64,000 nucleotides of DNA from Stutzerimonas stutzeri (GCA_002345575.1 DDVX01000019.1:1-64000); one strand, 5' to 3'. Shown: positions 19,039-27,473, numbered from the stretch's first letter. Notes: generated by a model not told the origin, from the sequence alone. Numbers and translations: made by a program.

Positions 19039-19052
19039 TTACATTTATGTAA
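19039..19052. promoter_or_regulatory. Cop box A (exact)
   Basis: TTACATTTATGTAA, an exact TTACAnnnnTGTAA palindrome in the divergent region between the ATPase operon and the small secreted gene at 19211. Probable CopR site; it lies 86 bp from the ATPase start. Confidence 0.75.
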
Positions 19053-19126
19053 GCTATAGCGGGTTTTCGCTCTCGGGTATCCGTGCATGCCGCCAGCACA
19101 TGGCCCTATATAAGTAATTAGTTGAA

Positions 19127-19140
19127 TTACGAAGTTGTAA
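19127..19140. promoter_or_regulatory. Cop box A2 (one mismatch)
   Basis: TTACGAAGTTGTAA, one base from the consensus and extended to ATTAC/GTAAT outside. It lies 71 bp before the ATG at 19211, the same spacing as other boxes to their genes. Confidence 0.6.
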
Positions 19141-19210
19141 TAATCGAATCATCATGCCGTAAGGGTGGTGCCTTTAAGCTACAGGCATCAACTACCTAGA
19201 GGTATTAATC

Positions 19211-19513
19211 ATGCAAGTCCTGCAAAAAACACTCACTGTTCTCGCTCTAACTATGGCTGCCTCTTTGGCGATGGCGACTGAAGGTGGCCATGAATCGCAG
19301 ATGCGACATGATTATTCGGCGGCTGATGGCAAGCAGGTTCTAAATAAACTTCTTAAGGATGGTAAGGTTTTAAGCGTGGATTATAAGGGCAAGAGAGTTA
19401 TGGGTCGCTCTGATGGTCGTGTACGGCCATATGAAATAAAGATTCGCACCCCCGATGGCGTCATTCATACTGTAGAATACCGAGGCGTGCCGGTTGGCAT
19501 CAATAACGGCTGA
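19211..19513 (+). CDS. Small secreted protein of unknown function
   Basis: 100 residues with a clear signal peptide (cut after LAMA, about residue 22). The mature part is about 78 residues, charged, with no Cys and few His/Met, ending in a beta-rich stretch around YEIKIRTPDGVIHTVEYRGV. I do not recognise the family. AGAGGT precedes the ATG. It is AT-richer than its neighbours. The cop box 71 bp upstream and its place opposite the Cu+ ATPase suggest a copper-induced periplasmic protein. Confidence 0.75.
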   Translation: MQVLQKTLTVLALTMAASLAMATEGGHESQMRHDYSAADGKQVLNKLLKDGKVLSVDYKGKRVMGRSDGRVRPYEIKIRTPDGVIHTVEYRGVPVGINNG

Positions 19514-19528
19514 TTTTTTAAGGGCTAA

Positions 19529-19574
19529 TTGCTGTCTTTGCCAAGGCTTGAGATTGCCCTGGCAAAGGCAGCAA
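19529..19574. terminator. Bidirectional terminator between convergent genes
   Basis: A long stem (TTGCTGTCTTTGCCA near 19529-19543 pairing with TGGCAAAGGCAGCAA at 19560-19574, one mismatch) lies exactly between the ends of the 19211 gene and the Csp-like gene. On the minus strand it is followed by an A/T-rich tract. Confidence 0.7.
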
Positions 19575-19580
19575 GTTCGA

Positions 19581-19910
19581 CTACGCAGCCATGCGTTCAC
19601 ATTCTTCAGCACACTTCATGCAAGCCTTTGCGCATTCCTGGCAATGATCCATCTGATGCTTGGCGCACTCTTCGCCGCAGGCCCGGCAGATCTTTGCACA
19701 CAGTGCGCATAATTCTTTGGATAGCTGGCTCTGGCGACTCATAAGTCTGGCTGCCAGAGCGCACACGTCAGCACAATCCCTGTCGAGTTCAATGCAACGA
19801 GCCATCGCCTGGACGTTTTCTTCACGTAGACAGGCAGATGCGCATTTTTCGCACACGAGGGCGCAGTTAGAGCAAGCTTGAATACAGTTATCGAATATTT
19901 TGTTGTCCAT
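19581..19910 (-). CDS. csp: Csp-like four-helix-bundle copper storage protein (DUF326)
   Basis: 109 residues with 19 cysteines, mostly in CxxC and CxxxC steps (9, 13, 16, 20, 23, 27, 39, 46, 50, 68, 71, 75, 78, 82, 90, 93, 97, 100, 104). This is the pattern of the DUF326/Csp family, in which a tube of four helices lined by Cys holds many Cu+ ions. No signal peptide, so it is of the cytosolic (Csp3) kind. AGGAGG precedes the ATG. It follows copR-copS on the same strand but has its own cop box 113 bp upstream. Symbol given by family resemblance. Confidence 0.88.
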   Translation of the reverse strand: MDNKIFDNCIQACSNCALVCEKCASACLREENVQAMARCIELDRDCADVCALAARLMSRQSQLSKELCALCAKICRACGEECAKHQMDHCQECAKACMKCAEECERMAA

Positions 19911-20022
19911 ATGTCCTCCTGAAGTTCATGGTTAGCTTTGAACCTTACGCCGGTCGCGGCAATCATCAGCTAGGTCCATTCAATACGACAGGCTTAGAGT
20001 CCTTCTGTTTCGATGACTTACA

Positions 20023-20036
20023 TTACAATATTGTAA
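20023..20036. promoter_or_regulatory. Cop box B (exact)
   Basis: TTACAATATTGTAA, fully palindromic, between the copS 3' end and the Csp-like gene. It implies a separate copper-inducible transcript for the storage protein. Confidence 0.75.
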
Positions 20037-20065
20037 GGCTATTGGTTCGCTGTAGCTGCTTGATA

Positions 20066-21472
20066 TCAAAGGTGATTGCCTTTGCTGCTATGCGGCTTGC
20101 CGGGGAACTCCATATAAAAGGCCGTTACGCCACCTGCAGAGGTACACCAGATTCTCCCGTTATGGGCTTCAACGATGGATCTAGTGATTGCCAAACCGAG
20201 GCCAGCGTTGCTTGGGTTGCCCTCACGCCGTGCTGGATCGACCCGATAGAAACGATGGAAAAGTTTTTCCAGATGTTCTGGTTTGATCGTCCCGCCGGGA
20301 TTCTCGACGCTAAGGACGACCGTCTCTTCCGTCTCACGAATCGTTACAGAGATGTTTTCCCCGGTCGGGGTATAGCGCAGCGCATTGGATAACAAGTTGG
20401 AGAGCGCTCTATTGAGCATCAACTTATCTCCCAGCACCTCGCCTCTGCCTGAAGCTGAGAGGTGTATACCGCGCTCTTCGGCCAATAGGTGGTAATACTC
20501 AAGCAGCTTGGAAACTAATCTCGAAAGTTCGATAGTGCTTTGTTCTGGAATTATCAATCCGTTGTCAGATTTTGCTAGAAAAAGCATGTCATCAATCATG
20601 CGTGACATTCGCTTAAATTCTTCCAGATTGGAGTAGAGGTTATCCTCGTAAGCATCAAGGTCCCGCTTTCGGGTGAGCACTACCTCGGTGTGGGTCATCA
20701 GATTGCTGACAGGGGTTCGCAGTTCATGGGCGATGTCAGCCGAGAAATTGGACAGCCGTACGAAGGCATCTTCCAGGCGGCCCAGCATCGCATTGAAGGA
20801 CAGAACGAGCTGCTGCAGCTCTAGTGGTACTGGCTCTAGCGGAATTCGCTCCTGTAACGACCGGGCTGACATTGATGTTGCGAGGTGGGTCACTTGCCGA
20901 AGAGGTCTTAACCCGCTTCGAACAACGACCCAGCCTAGAGCGGCACTGATCAGGGCGCTGATTACTAGCCCGGCAATGAACCATCGCTGCAAGGTCTCGA
21001 AGAAGTGCGCATGGCTCGTGACATCGAGAATCAACAGAGCTGTGAGGGGTTCGGACTTGTCTGCCACGGAAATTTGCGCAGTCATCCCTCGATACAGGTG
21101 TCCTGCATTCTGCCATTCCCACATGCTTTGCTCTTCCGCATGCCTGAAGCTTTCCGGGACATCGGCAGCCTTGGGGTCGGAAAAAAGTACCCTGCCATCA
21201 CCGCTCAGGATGGTGGCCGCCAGATCATGATGGGCACCGAGCAGGGCTCGTAACTGCGGCAGTTCCTCGGTGAGGCTTGCATCGCTGCGTGCGTTATTGA
21301 GGATGTGCCGGGTCGATTCGAGCTTCTCGACCAGGGCCTGTCGATCCAGCACTTCGAAGTGATGCTGACTGAGCACGTTAAAACTCAGGCCGGCCATCGT
21401 CAGAACCACGACCACTACAGACATGAACATCAGGCTCATGCGGGCCGTCAGCGAAAGGTGGCGCACGCTCAT
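20066..21472 (-). CDS. copS: Copper-responsive sensor histidine kinase CopS/CusS
   Basis: 468 residues from ATG 21472, overlapping the copR stop by four bases (ATGA). Two membrane helices (about 10-35 and 165-190) bracket a periplasmic sensor domain of about 130 residues containing several His. HAMP follows, then HisKA with IAHELRTPVSN (phospho-His249) and HATPase with N-box NLLSNALRYT and GLGLAI. Heavy-metal sensor kinase subfamily. It senses periplasmic Cu+/Ag+ and phosphorylates CopR. A longer reading frame upstream lies in copR and is disregarded. Confidence 0.92.
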   Translation of the reverse strand: MSVRHLSLTARMSLMFMSVVVVVLTMAGLSFNVLSQHHFEVLDRQALVEKLESTRHILNNARSDASLTEELPQLRALLGAHHDLAATILSGDGRVLFSDPKAADVPESFRHAEEQSMWEWQNAGHLYRGMTAQISVADKSEPLTALLILDVTSHAHFFETLQRWFIAGLVISALISAALGWVVVRSGLRPLRQVTHLATSMSARSLQERIPLEPVPLELQQLVLSFNAMLGRLEDAFVRLSNFSADIAHELRTPVSNLMTHTEVVLTRKRDLDAYEDNLYSNLEEFKRMSRMIDDMLFLAKSDNGLIIPEQSTIELSRLVSKLLEYYHLLAEERGIHLSASGRGEVLGDKLMLNRALSNLLSNALRYTPTGENISVTIRETEETVVLSVENPGGTIKPEHLEKLFHRFYRVDPARREGNPSNAGLGLAITRSIVEAHNGRIWCTSAGGVTAFYMEFPGKPHSSKGNHL

Positions 21473-22146
21473 TCCGGCGCATCCATCATATATCCCATGC
21501 CGCGCACGGTCTGAATCAGCTTGGGCTCGAAGTCGTCGTCTATTTTTGCGCGCAGACGGCGTACCGCGACCTCGATGACATTGGTGTCGCTGTCGAAGTT
21601 CATATCCCATACCTGAGAGGCAATCAGGGATTTCGGCAGTACTTCGCCGCGCCGGCGCATCAATAATTCCAGCAGCGCAAATTCCTTTGCGGTCAGATCG
21701 ATACGCTTTCCGGCACGAATGGCTCGGCGCTTCAGCAGATCCACTTCGAGATCCGAAATTTTTAGGGTGGTCTGGGCAGGGGAGCCACTGCCCCTGCGAA
21801 GCAAGGTCCTGACTCTTGCCAGAAGCTCGGAGAAAGCAAACGGCTTGATCAAGTAGTCGTCCGCGCCGAGCTCAAGACCCTTGACGCGGTCTTCTACACC
21901 ATCACGTGCTGTCAGGAACAATACCGGTACGTCTTTCCCTGCTGCTCTGACCATACGCAGCACCTCCCACCCATCCAGCCCTGGCATCATGACGTCCAGG
22001 ATCAGAAGGTCGTAGGTTTCACTCAGCGCGTACTGAAGCGCATCTGTACCCGTCATGACCCGGTCAACGTTGAATCCGGCTTCAGTCAGGCCTTGTTGCA
22101 GATACGCCCCGGTTTTGGGTTCGTCTTCAGCTACCAGTAATTTCAT
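21469..22146 (-). CDS. copR: Copper response regulator CopR/CusR (OmpR family)
   Basis: 225 residues: receiver domain with E7/D8, phospho-acceptor Asp51 (LLILDVMMPG) and Lys in LIKPF, then an OmpR-type winged helix ending VRGMGYMMD. GGAG lies nine bases before the ATG. The closest recognised group is the CusR/CopR/PcoR regulators of copper genes, whose sites resemble the TTACAnnnnTGTAA boxes found here. Box C, 64 bp upstream of its start, suggests autoregulation. Confidence 0.93.
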   Translation of the reverse strand: MKLLVAEDEPKTGAYLQQGLTEAGFNVDRVMTGTDALQYALSETYDLLILDVMMPGLDGWEVLRMVRAAGKDVPVLFLTARDGVEDRVKGLELGADDYLIKPFAFSELLARVRTLLRRGSGSPAQTTLKISDLEVDLLKRRAIRAGKRIDLTAKEFALLELLMRRRGEVLPKSLIASQVWDMNFDSDTNVIEVAVRRLRAKIDDDFEPKLIQTVRGMGYMMDAPE

Positions 22147-22209
22147 GCGTACAGACTCCGAAACTCGACAGCCTGAGTGTGCAGGCAATTAGGACCCTCA
22201 ACCAGAAGC

Positions 22210-22223
22210 TTACAAAAATGTAA
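22210..22223. promoter_or_regulatory. Cop box C (exact)
   Basis: TTACAAAAATGTAA, 64 bp upstream of the copR ATG. Candidate autoregulatory site for copRS. Confidence 0.75.
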
Positions 22224-22360
22224 CGTCCGCTTCAGGTGGCTGACAGAACTGGGTGTCTAGAGTTTGCAGGGTATCTGTTGTGCTCTCGATGCAGTGGGGC
22301 TCCGAACGGCTTTATGGCGAGTAAATTTTTCCAGGCCTCCACATTGCTCCTTGGCCTATT

Positions 22361-22382
22361 GGCGCCTTCGGGCGCCTTTTTT
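22361..22382 (+). terminator. Orphan terminator in the copR-cupredoxin divergent region
   Basis: GGCGCC-TTCG-GGCGCC followed by six T. It reads on the plus strand, yet no plus-strand gene ends here: copR runs leftward and the next plus gene starts at 22509. It may insulate the two units or end a short unannotated transcript begun near 22230. Confidence 0.75.
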
Positions 22383-22418
22383 CTGCCTGCGGCTTTTGGC
22401 GAAGAGGCATGCTGAAGG

Positions 22419-22432
22419 TTACACAAATGTAA
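22419..22432. promoter_or_regulatory. Cop box D (exact)
   Basis: TTACACAAATGTAA, 76 bp before the cupredoxin ATG. Candidate activator site for the cupredoxin-copA-copB unit. Confidence 0.75.
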
Positions 22433-22508
22433 TTTCAGGGTAAGCCAGCCGGCAGGTCAGTCGTCCTACTCTTGGGTACTCCTCAATAACTTGAATGAGC
22501 TCCAGCCA

Positions 22509-23033
22509 ATGAAAATTTATTCTCTTTCCCTTTTTTCCGCACTTGGTTTGGTCTTCAGCGCTACTGCTGCAATGGCCGCCCCCGGCCATAGTCATGCGCT
22601 CGACTTTGGGCAACCAGGAGACGCGCAGGCGGTAGATCGCACCATTGAGGTACGAATGAGCGATAACGTCTTTGCGCTTGAGACGATTGAAGTAAAGGCA
22701 GGTGAGACTGTCCGTTTTGTGTTGCATAACGATGGAGCCCTGCTTCATGAATTCAACCTCGGCTACTCGGCCACCCATGCCGCGCACGAGCAAGAAATGA
22801 TTGCGATGTTTCGCAGCGGCATGCTTACCCCGACTGGTGCTCATGATATGAGCCATATGGAAGGTGAAATGGATGGCGGGATGACACACGATGATCCGAA
22901 CAGTGTTCTGATCGAACCCGGCGCCCGCGAAGAGTTGATCTGGACGTTCTCGAAAACCAAGAATCTGGAGTTTGCTTGCAATATTCCGGGACACTATCAA
23001 GCGGGAATGGTCGGCAAGGTAGAGATACGTTAA
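22509..23033 (+). CDS. copI: Periplasmic cupredoxin (CopI-like copper-binding protein)
   Basis: 174 residues. Signal peptide ends AAMAAPGH. The mature protein is a plastocyanin/azurin-like beta-barrel: VEVKAG-type strand (IEVKAGETVRFVLHNDG), ligand His in LLHEFNLG, and the C-terminal loop ACNIPGHYQAGMVG supplying Cys, His and Met, so a complete type-1 copper site. A His/Met-rich insert (HDMSHMEGEMDGGMTHDD) lies between. It resembles CopI-type proteins of copper-tolerance clusters. Start ATG 22509 is chosen over TTG 22491. First gene after box D. Confidence 0.85.
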   Translation: MKIYSLSLFSALGLVFSATAAMAAPGHSHALDFGQPGDAQAVDRTIEVRMSDNVFALETIEVKAGETVRFVLHNDGALLHEFNLGYSATHAAHEQEMIAMFRSGMLTPTGAHDMSHMEGEMDGGMTHDDPNSVLIEPGAREELIWTFSKTKNLEFACNIPGHYQAGMVGKVEIR

Positions 23034-23218
23034 GCGCCTAACGTAAAAGTACTGCCCCGCTTAATGAGTGGAGCATGGTTGCTATCTTGTAAGTTCGCTT
23101 ATCAGGACTGATCAGCAAGTTGTTTGAGTTACTGCGTGCTTTAAATGTCCATCAGGGCGCTACAAGCCCGAGGCTGGATTATGAACTACCAGCTCATCTA
23201 ATAATTGGATGAAGAAAT

Positions 23219-25036
23219 ATGCATAGAAAACCCACAAGGCGAACTTTCATCAAAGGGTTAGCCGCAACTGGAATACTTGGTGGCCTGGGCATGTGGCGCG
23301 TGCCGGTTTGGGCGGTCACTAGCCCAGGACAAGCTAACGTGCTGACCGGTAACGACTTTGATCTGTTCATTGGTGAGATTCCAGTAAACATAACGGGCGC
23401 GGCCCGCACCGCAATGACTATCAATGGTTCACTTCCAGGGCCGATCCTGCGCTGGCGGGAAGGAGATACGGTCACTCTTCGGGTTCGCAATCGTTTGCAT
23501 GAGGATACGTCCATTCACTGGCACGGCATTATCCTGCCGGCCAACATGGACGGTGTGCCTGGCTTGAGCTTCCATGGCATCGCTCCGGACGGCATGTACG
23601 AGTACAAATTTGATGTCAACCAGAATGGTACCTATTGGTACCACAGCCATTCGGGCCTCCAAGAGCAGGCCGGAGTCTATGGTGCCTTGGTGATCGATGC
23701 GAAAGATCCCGAACCTTTCAGCTACGATCGTGACTACGTGGTGCTGTTGAGCGACTGGACCGACGAGAATCCGGATCGGGTCCTGGCAAAGTTGAAGAAG
23801 CAATCGGACTATTACAACTATCACAAACGCACCGTCGGTGACTTCATTGATGACGTGAGCGAGATGGGATGGTCCGCTGCTATTGCCGACCGCAAGATGT
23901 GGGCCGAGATGAAGATGAGCCCTACGGATCTCGCCGACGTCAGTGGCTACACATACACCTACCTCATGAACGGCCAGGCGCCGGACGGCAACTGGACGGG
24001 CATCTTCAAGCCGGGCGAAAAAATTCGGCTGCGTTTCATTAATGCTGCAGCCATGACCTACTTCGATGTTCGTATTCCTGGTCTGAAGATGACGGTGGTT
24101 GCGGCTGATGGACAGTACGTCAAACCGGTCAGTGTCGATGAGTTCCGCATCGCCGTGGCCGAAACCTACGACGTCATCGTCGAACCCGAAAACGAGCAGG
24201 CTTACACCATCTTCGCGCAATCCATGGATCGTACCGGCTATTCCAGGGGCACCTTGGCGGTTCGCGAAGGGCTGAGCGCGCCTGTCCCAGAGGTCGACCC
24301 TCGTCCGCTTATCTCAATGGCCGACATGGGCATGGATCACGGCAGCATGGATGGCATGGAGCATGGCTCTATGCAGAGCGGGATGGCCTCTATGGCCGGT
24401 ATGGATCACAGCAAGATGGCAGGCATGGACCACAGCCAAATGGCAGGCATGAGCCATGGCAGCATGTCCGGTATGGATCACAGCCAAATGGCGGGGATGG
24501 ACCATGGCACGATGCAGTCGCACCCGGCTTCCGAAACCAATAACCCTTTAGTTGACATGCAGACCATGACGCCGGCGCCAAATCTGAGCGACCCGGGAAT
24601 CGGCCTGCGTGACAACGGGCGTCAAGTCCTCACTTACTCTGATCTTCGCAGCACCTTCCTCGATCCGGACGGCCGCGATCCGAGCCGCACCATTGAACTG
24701 CACCTCACCGGGCACATGGAGAAGTTTTCTTGGTCGTTCGACGGTATCAAGTTCTCTGATGCTGAACCGCTGCGACTCAAGTATGGCGAGCGTGTTCGTA
24801 TCACTTTGGTCAACGACACGATGATGACCCACCCAATTCACCTGCATGGCATGTGGAGTGATCTTGAAGACGAGAACGGCAACTTTCTGGTGCGCAAACA
24901 CACCATCGACATCCCGCCGGGCTCGAAACGTAGTTATCGCGTGACGGCCGATGCATTGGGGCGTTGGGCTTACCACTGCCACCTGTTGCTTCACATGGAA
25001 ATGGGCATGTTCCGTGAAGTTCGTGTGGACGAGTAG
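23219..25036 (+). CDS. copA: Multicopper oxidase CopA (PcoA family), Tat-exported
   Basis: 605 residues. Twin-arginine signal at the N-terminus (RRTFIKG). Three cupredoxin domains with four copper-binding motifs: HWHG, HSHSG, HPIHLHG and HCHLLLHMEMGM, giving types 1, 2 and 3 copper. Residues 367-434 are a low-complexity Met/His/Asp region of repeated MDHSxMAG units that bind extra Cu+. It oxidises Cu+ to the less toxic Cu2+ in the periplasm. It lies 185 bp after the cupredoxin gene; no cop box is seen in that gap, so it is probably read from box D. Not related to the P-type ATPase also called CopA. Confidence 0.95.
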   Translation: MHRKPTRRTFIKGLAATGILGGLGMWRVPVWAVTSPGQANVLTGNDFDLFIGEIPVNITGAARTAMTINGSLPGPILRWREGDTVTLRVRNRLHEDTSIHWHGIILPANMDGVPGLSFHGIAPDGMYEYKFDVNQNGTYWYHSHSGLQEQAGVYGALVIDAKDPEPFSYDRDYVVLLSDWTDENPDRVLAKLKKQSDYYNYHKRTVGDFIDDVSEMGWSAAIADRKMWAEMKMSPTDLADVSGYTYTYLMNGQAPDGNWTGIFKPGEKIRLRFINAAAMTYFDVRIPGLKMTVVAADGQYVKPVSVDEFRIAVAETYDVIVEPENEQAYTIFAQSMDRTGYSRGTLAVREGLSAPVPEVDPRPLISMADMGMDHGSMDGMEHGSMQSGMASMAGMDHSKMAGMDHSQMAGMSHGSMSGMDHSQMAGMDHGTMQSHPASETNNPLVDMQTMTPAPNLSDPGIGLRDNGRQVLTYSDLRSTFLDPDGRDPSRTIELHLTGHMEKFSWSFDGIKFSDAEPLRLKYGERVRITLVNDTMMTHPIHLHGMWSDLEDENGNFLVRKHTIDIPPGSKRSYRVTADALGRWAYHCHLLLHMEMGMFREVRVDE

Positions 25037-25048
25037 AGGAGAGATTCA

Positions 25049-25357
25049 ATGAGCAATTTGCTGAAACGAAAAGCGCTGTTTGGTGGTGTCGCCGTGCTGA
25101 GCCTGATAGCCACCTTGTACGTCCCTACCTCGATGGCAAATCAAGATCACAACGAGCATGCCCAGCACTCGGCTGAAACGCACAAGGGTGCTGGTGGCAA
25201 AGCGGCTCCTGCGTCGCAAGAAAAGACATCCCAGATGAAGCAAATGGACCATGGCGCTATGGATCACGGTTCCATGAATCATGATGGGATGGATCATAAA
25301 AAAATGATGGGTGGGCATGGCGGCAAAGCCGAGGCAGGTTCGAACCATGACCACTAG
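25049..25357 (+). CDS. Small His/Met-rich exported protein
   Basis: 102 residues, 12 nt after copA, with GAGGAGAG as ribosome site. An N-terminal hydrophobic segment ends VPTSMANQ (probable signal peptide). The mature part is nearly all low complexity: MDHGAMDHGSMNHDGMDH and His-Gly rich ends, many potential Cu ligands, no Cys. The last 11 bases overlap the copB start. No named family recognised. A periplasmic copper-binding peptide, possibly a detached relative of the Met/His-rich N-terminus of CopB, is the likeliest reading. Confidence 0.78.
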   Translation: MSNLLKRKALFGGVAVLSLIATLYVPTSMANQDHNEHAQHSAETHKGAGGKAAPASQEKTSQMKQMDHGAMDHGSMNHDGMDHKKMMGGHGGKAEAGSNHDH

Positions 25358-26402
25358 GATCACGCGTCCTTCGTTCATAGCGCTGGCTGTATCGCTGAGC
25401 GCCCTCAGCGGTGGTTTCACCGCAGCTGCTGAAATGGACCATTCCGCGATGGTCCATGGCTCCATGCCCATGGACCATAGCCAGATGAATCATGGCTCTG
25501 CACCGAGCGCAATGGGAGGCATGGATCATAGCCAGCCAACCAGGGTGCGAACGTCGCAGAACCAGACTCCTGCGGCTGATCACAGCAAGATGGATCACGG
25601 CGCCATGCAAGGGCAAATGGGTGAGATGGATCATAGCGCCATGGATCATTCCAAGATGAACCATGGCTCCGCTGACGTTGCGAGAGCGACCAGTCGTACG
25701 CCCATTCCGGTTCTTACGGACGCCGACCGGAAGGCGGCGTTTCCGCCGCTGCCCGGCCATCAGGTACATGACAGCGCCATCAATGGCTTTTTTCTTCTTG
25801 ATCAGCTTGAGTATCAGGATGCGAATGACGGTAGCGCCCTTGCTTGGGACGCCTCCGGCTGGCTTGGCGGCGATATCAACCGGGTCTGGTTTCGCTCGGA
25901 GGGGGAGCGCACCAACGGCGTTACTGAGGATGCCGAACTGCAGCTACTTTACGGGCGCTCGATCGGACCCTGGTGGGATGTGGTTGCTGGCGTCCGCCAG
26001 GATTTTAAGCCGGACTCACCACAGACGTGGGCGGCGTTTGGCGCGCAGGGGTTGGCGCTCTATGCTTTCGAAGCAGAAGCTACCGCATTTATTGGTGAGA
26101 ATGGCCAGACCGCAGCTCGCCTCGAGGGTGAGTACGATATTTTGCTTACCAACCGGCTGATTCTTCAGCCGACAGCCGAGGTGAACTTCTACGGTAAGAA
26201 CGACCCAGAACGAGGCGTAGGGTCGGGGCTGGCCAATACCGAACTTGGTTTGCGTCTGCGCTATGAAATCGTCCGGCAGTTCGCGCCCTATATCGGTGTT
26301 TCCTGGAGCCGCTCCTATGGCAACACTGCAGACCTGGTGCGTGAGGAGGACGGGGATGTTTCAGAGGCGCGCTTTGTCGCTGGCATCCGGGTATGGTTTT
26401 GA
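25347..26402 (+). CDS. copB: Outer-membrane copper-resistance protein CopB
   Basis: 351 residues from ATG 25347 (AGGCAGG upstream), overlapping the previous gene. Signal peptide, then a Met/His-rich section (about 30-115, repeated MDHSxM units), then the conserved CopB domain (PPLPGHQVHD... to the C-terminus) predicted as an outer-membrane beta-barrel: alternating strands, terminal Phe (RVWF). CopB acts with CopA in periplasmic and outer-membrane copper sequestration or passage. Third copper gene of the box D unit. Confidence 0.93.
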   Translation: MTTRITRPSFIALAVSLSALSGGFTAAAEMDHSAMVHGSMPMDHSQMNHGSAPSAMGGMDHSQPTRVRTSQNQTPAADHSKMDHGAMQGQMGEMDHSAMDHSKMNHGSADVARATSRTPIPVLTDADRKAAFPPLPGHQVHDSAINGFFLLDQLEYQDANDGSALAWDASGWLGGDINRVWFRSEGERTNGVTEDAELQLLYGRSIGPWWDVVAGVRQDFKPDSPQTWAAFGAQGLALYAFEAEATAFIGENGQTAARLEGEYDILLTNRLILQPTAEVNFYGKNDPERGVGSGLANTELGLRLRYEIVRQFAPYIGVSWSRSYGNTADLVREEDGDVSEARFVAGIRVWF

Positions 26403-27137
26403 GTCAGAGAGGACGAAGACAGTTATAAGCTAGGAGGCAGAGGGCACTGTCGGTAACGCTGAAGTTTTAGCCGGAGGCGACGTCGGTGCTCTTGATGCCC
26501 ATTCCCCGTAGTGCATGCTTCGCCCGCGAAGGCGCACGAATGTTCCATTGATGCCCCCCATGGAACATCCACGTGCCGGAGTTGAGTAGTAAATCGCTTA
26601 TCCGTGTTCGCATTGGTAAACGCATCTTCAGATGCGTTAGATGCCGCTTAGCACCAAGGCTCGTCGATACTGAACTGTGCCAAACGCTATACCCGGCAGC
26701 CTTGACCAGATCAAAGCCACCGGTATGTCTGTTTGAGGCATGAGTGACGAGTAAATTTGAGGCATGGTTGCTTTCCTGCAAGCTGCCGAAATGGGCGCTG
26801 AGCAAGATCAGGCTCTACCGTTATCGGTCACTGGCTCACCAAGCGCACTGACTTCATCGGGATCGCCGCTGTCTGGCACGCTAGATATGGATGTAGGCGG
26901 AGTTTTGCATGTCTGCAAGGTGATTGGCATGTATACAGCGTGACGCTGGTCAGGTAGCTGCCGTGTTACCACTAGCCGGTAGTGGTATCACAGCTTTCAA
27001 TGCCCCTGACCCGCATTGTTGGACGCGATACATAAAGTCGGCTGAAAGCTCAGCGATAGGTGGGTTATCTCTCTGGTATATAGCGTAATCATATGCGAGC
27101 GGCCTTCATGCCGCTCGACAGTTGAACGCTCCTTGTG
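26403..27137. other. 735-bp region without a recognisable gene
   Basis: No frame shows a believable gene; a 112-codon minus-strand frame (26467-26805) has no family features. The stretch is rich in inverted repeats: ATGTTCCAT/ATGGAACAT (26540-26548, 26560-26568), AACGCATC/GATGCGTT (about 26618-26637), TACCACT/AGTGGTA (26967-26987), AGCTTTCA/TGAAAGCT (26992-26999, 27043-27050) and CGAGCGGC/GCCGCTCG (27096-27117). The last may end the minus-strand DUF2790 transcript. It may be debris from older insertions. Confidence 0.5.
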
Positions 27138-27473
27138 TTATCCCGGGCAGTTAGTTCCAGCTACATGATATTCAAGAATATTTAAGTTGCCCTTGGAGTC
27201 CTCGTAAGTCATCTGTGCTGGTATCACCTCATCGCAAGTTATGTCAGTTCGTGTGGTTTGGATGACTTTGGCAATGTCTAGCTCCATTCCATAACGATAG
27301 TGCACTACTTTTGGTGGATTCTTTCCGGTGGAGATGGCGTATTCCTGCATCGCCTTTTCGTTTGCGCGAATCATTTCTCCATAAGTGCTATCCGAACTAC
27401 CTCCAGCCATGGTCAGCGAAGTTACCGTCATCAATGATAATGCGGCCATGATTCTGCCAGTGTTCATGTTCAA
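27138..27473 (-). CDS. DUF2790 secreted small protein
   Basis: 111 residues. Signal peptide ending TSLTMAGG. The C-terminal half matches the DUF2790 pattern common in Pseudomonas: YGMELDIAKVI, a Cys, VIPAQMTYEDSKGN, ILEYHVAGTNC, so two Cys likely form a disulfide. Function is unknown. AT-rich relative to neighbours. Cop box E lies 64 bp upstream, the same distance as box C from copR, which suggests copper induction. Confidence 0.82.
   Translation of the reverse strand: MNMNTGRIMAALSLMTVTSLTMAGGSSDSTYGEMIRANEKAMQEYAISTGKNPPKVVHYRYGMELDIAKVIQTTRTDITCDEVIPAQMTYEDSKGNLNILEYHVAGTNCPG

Noticed and set aside
24317..24523. Apparent DNA tandem repeat within the multicopper oxidase gene
   Set aside because: It is the coding sequence of the MDHSxMAG metal-binding repeats, expected in CopA/PcoA proteins.
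26467..26805. 112-codon minus-strand frame in the copB-DUF2790 gap
   Set aside because: No ribosome site, no family features, unusual composition; the region looks non-coding.
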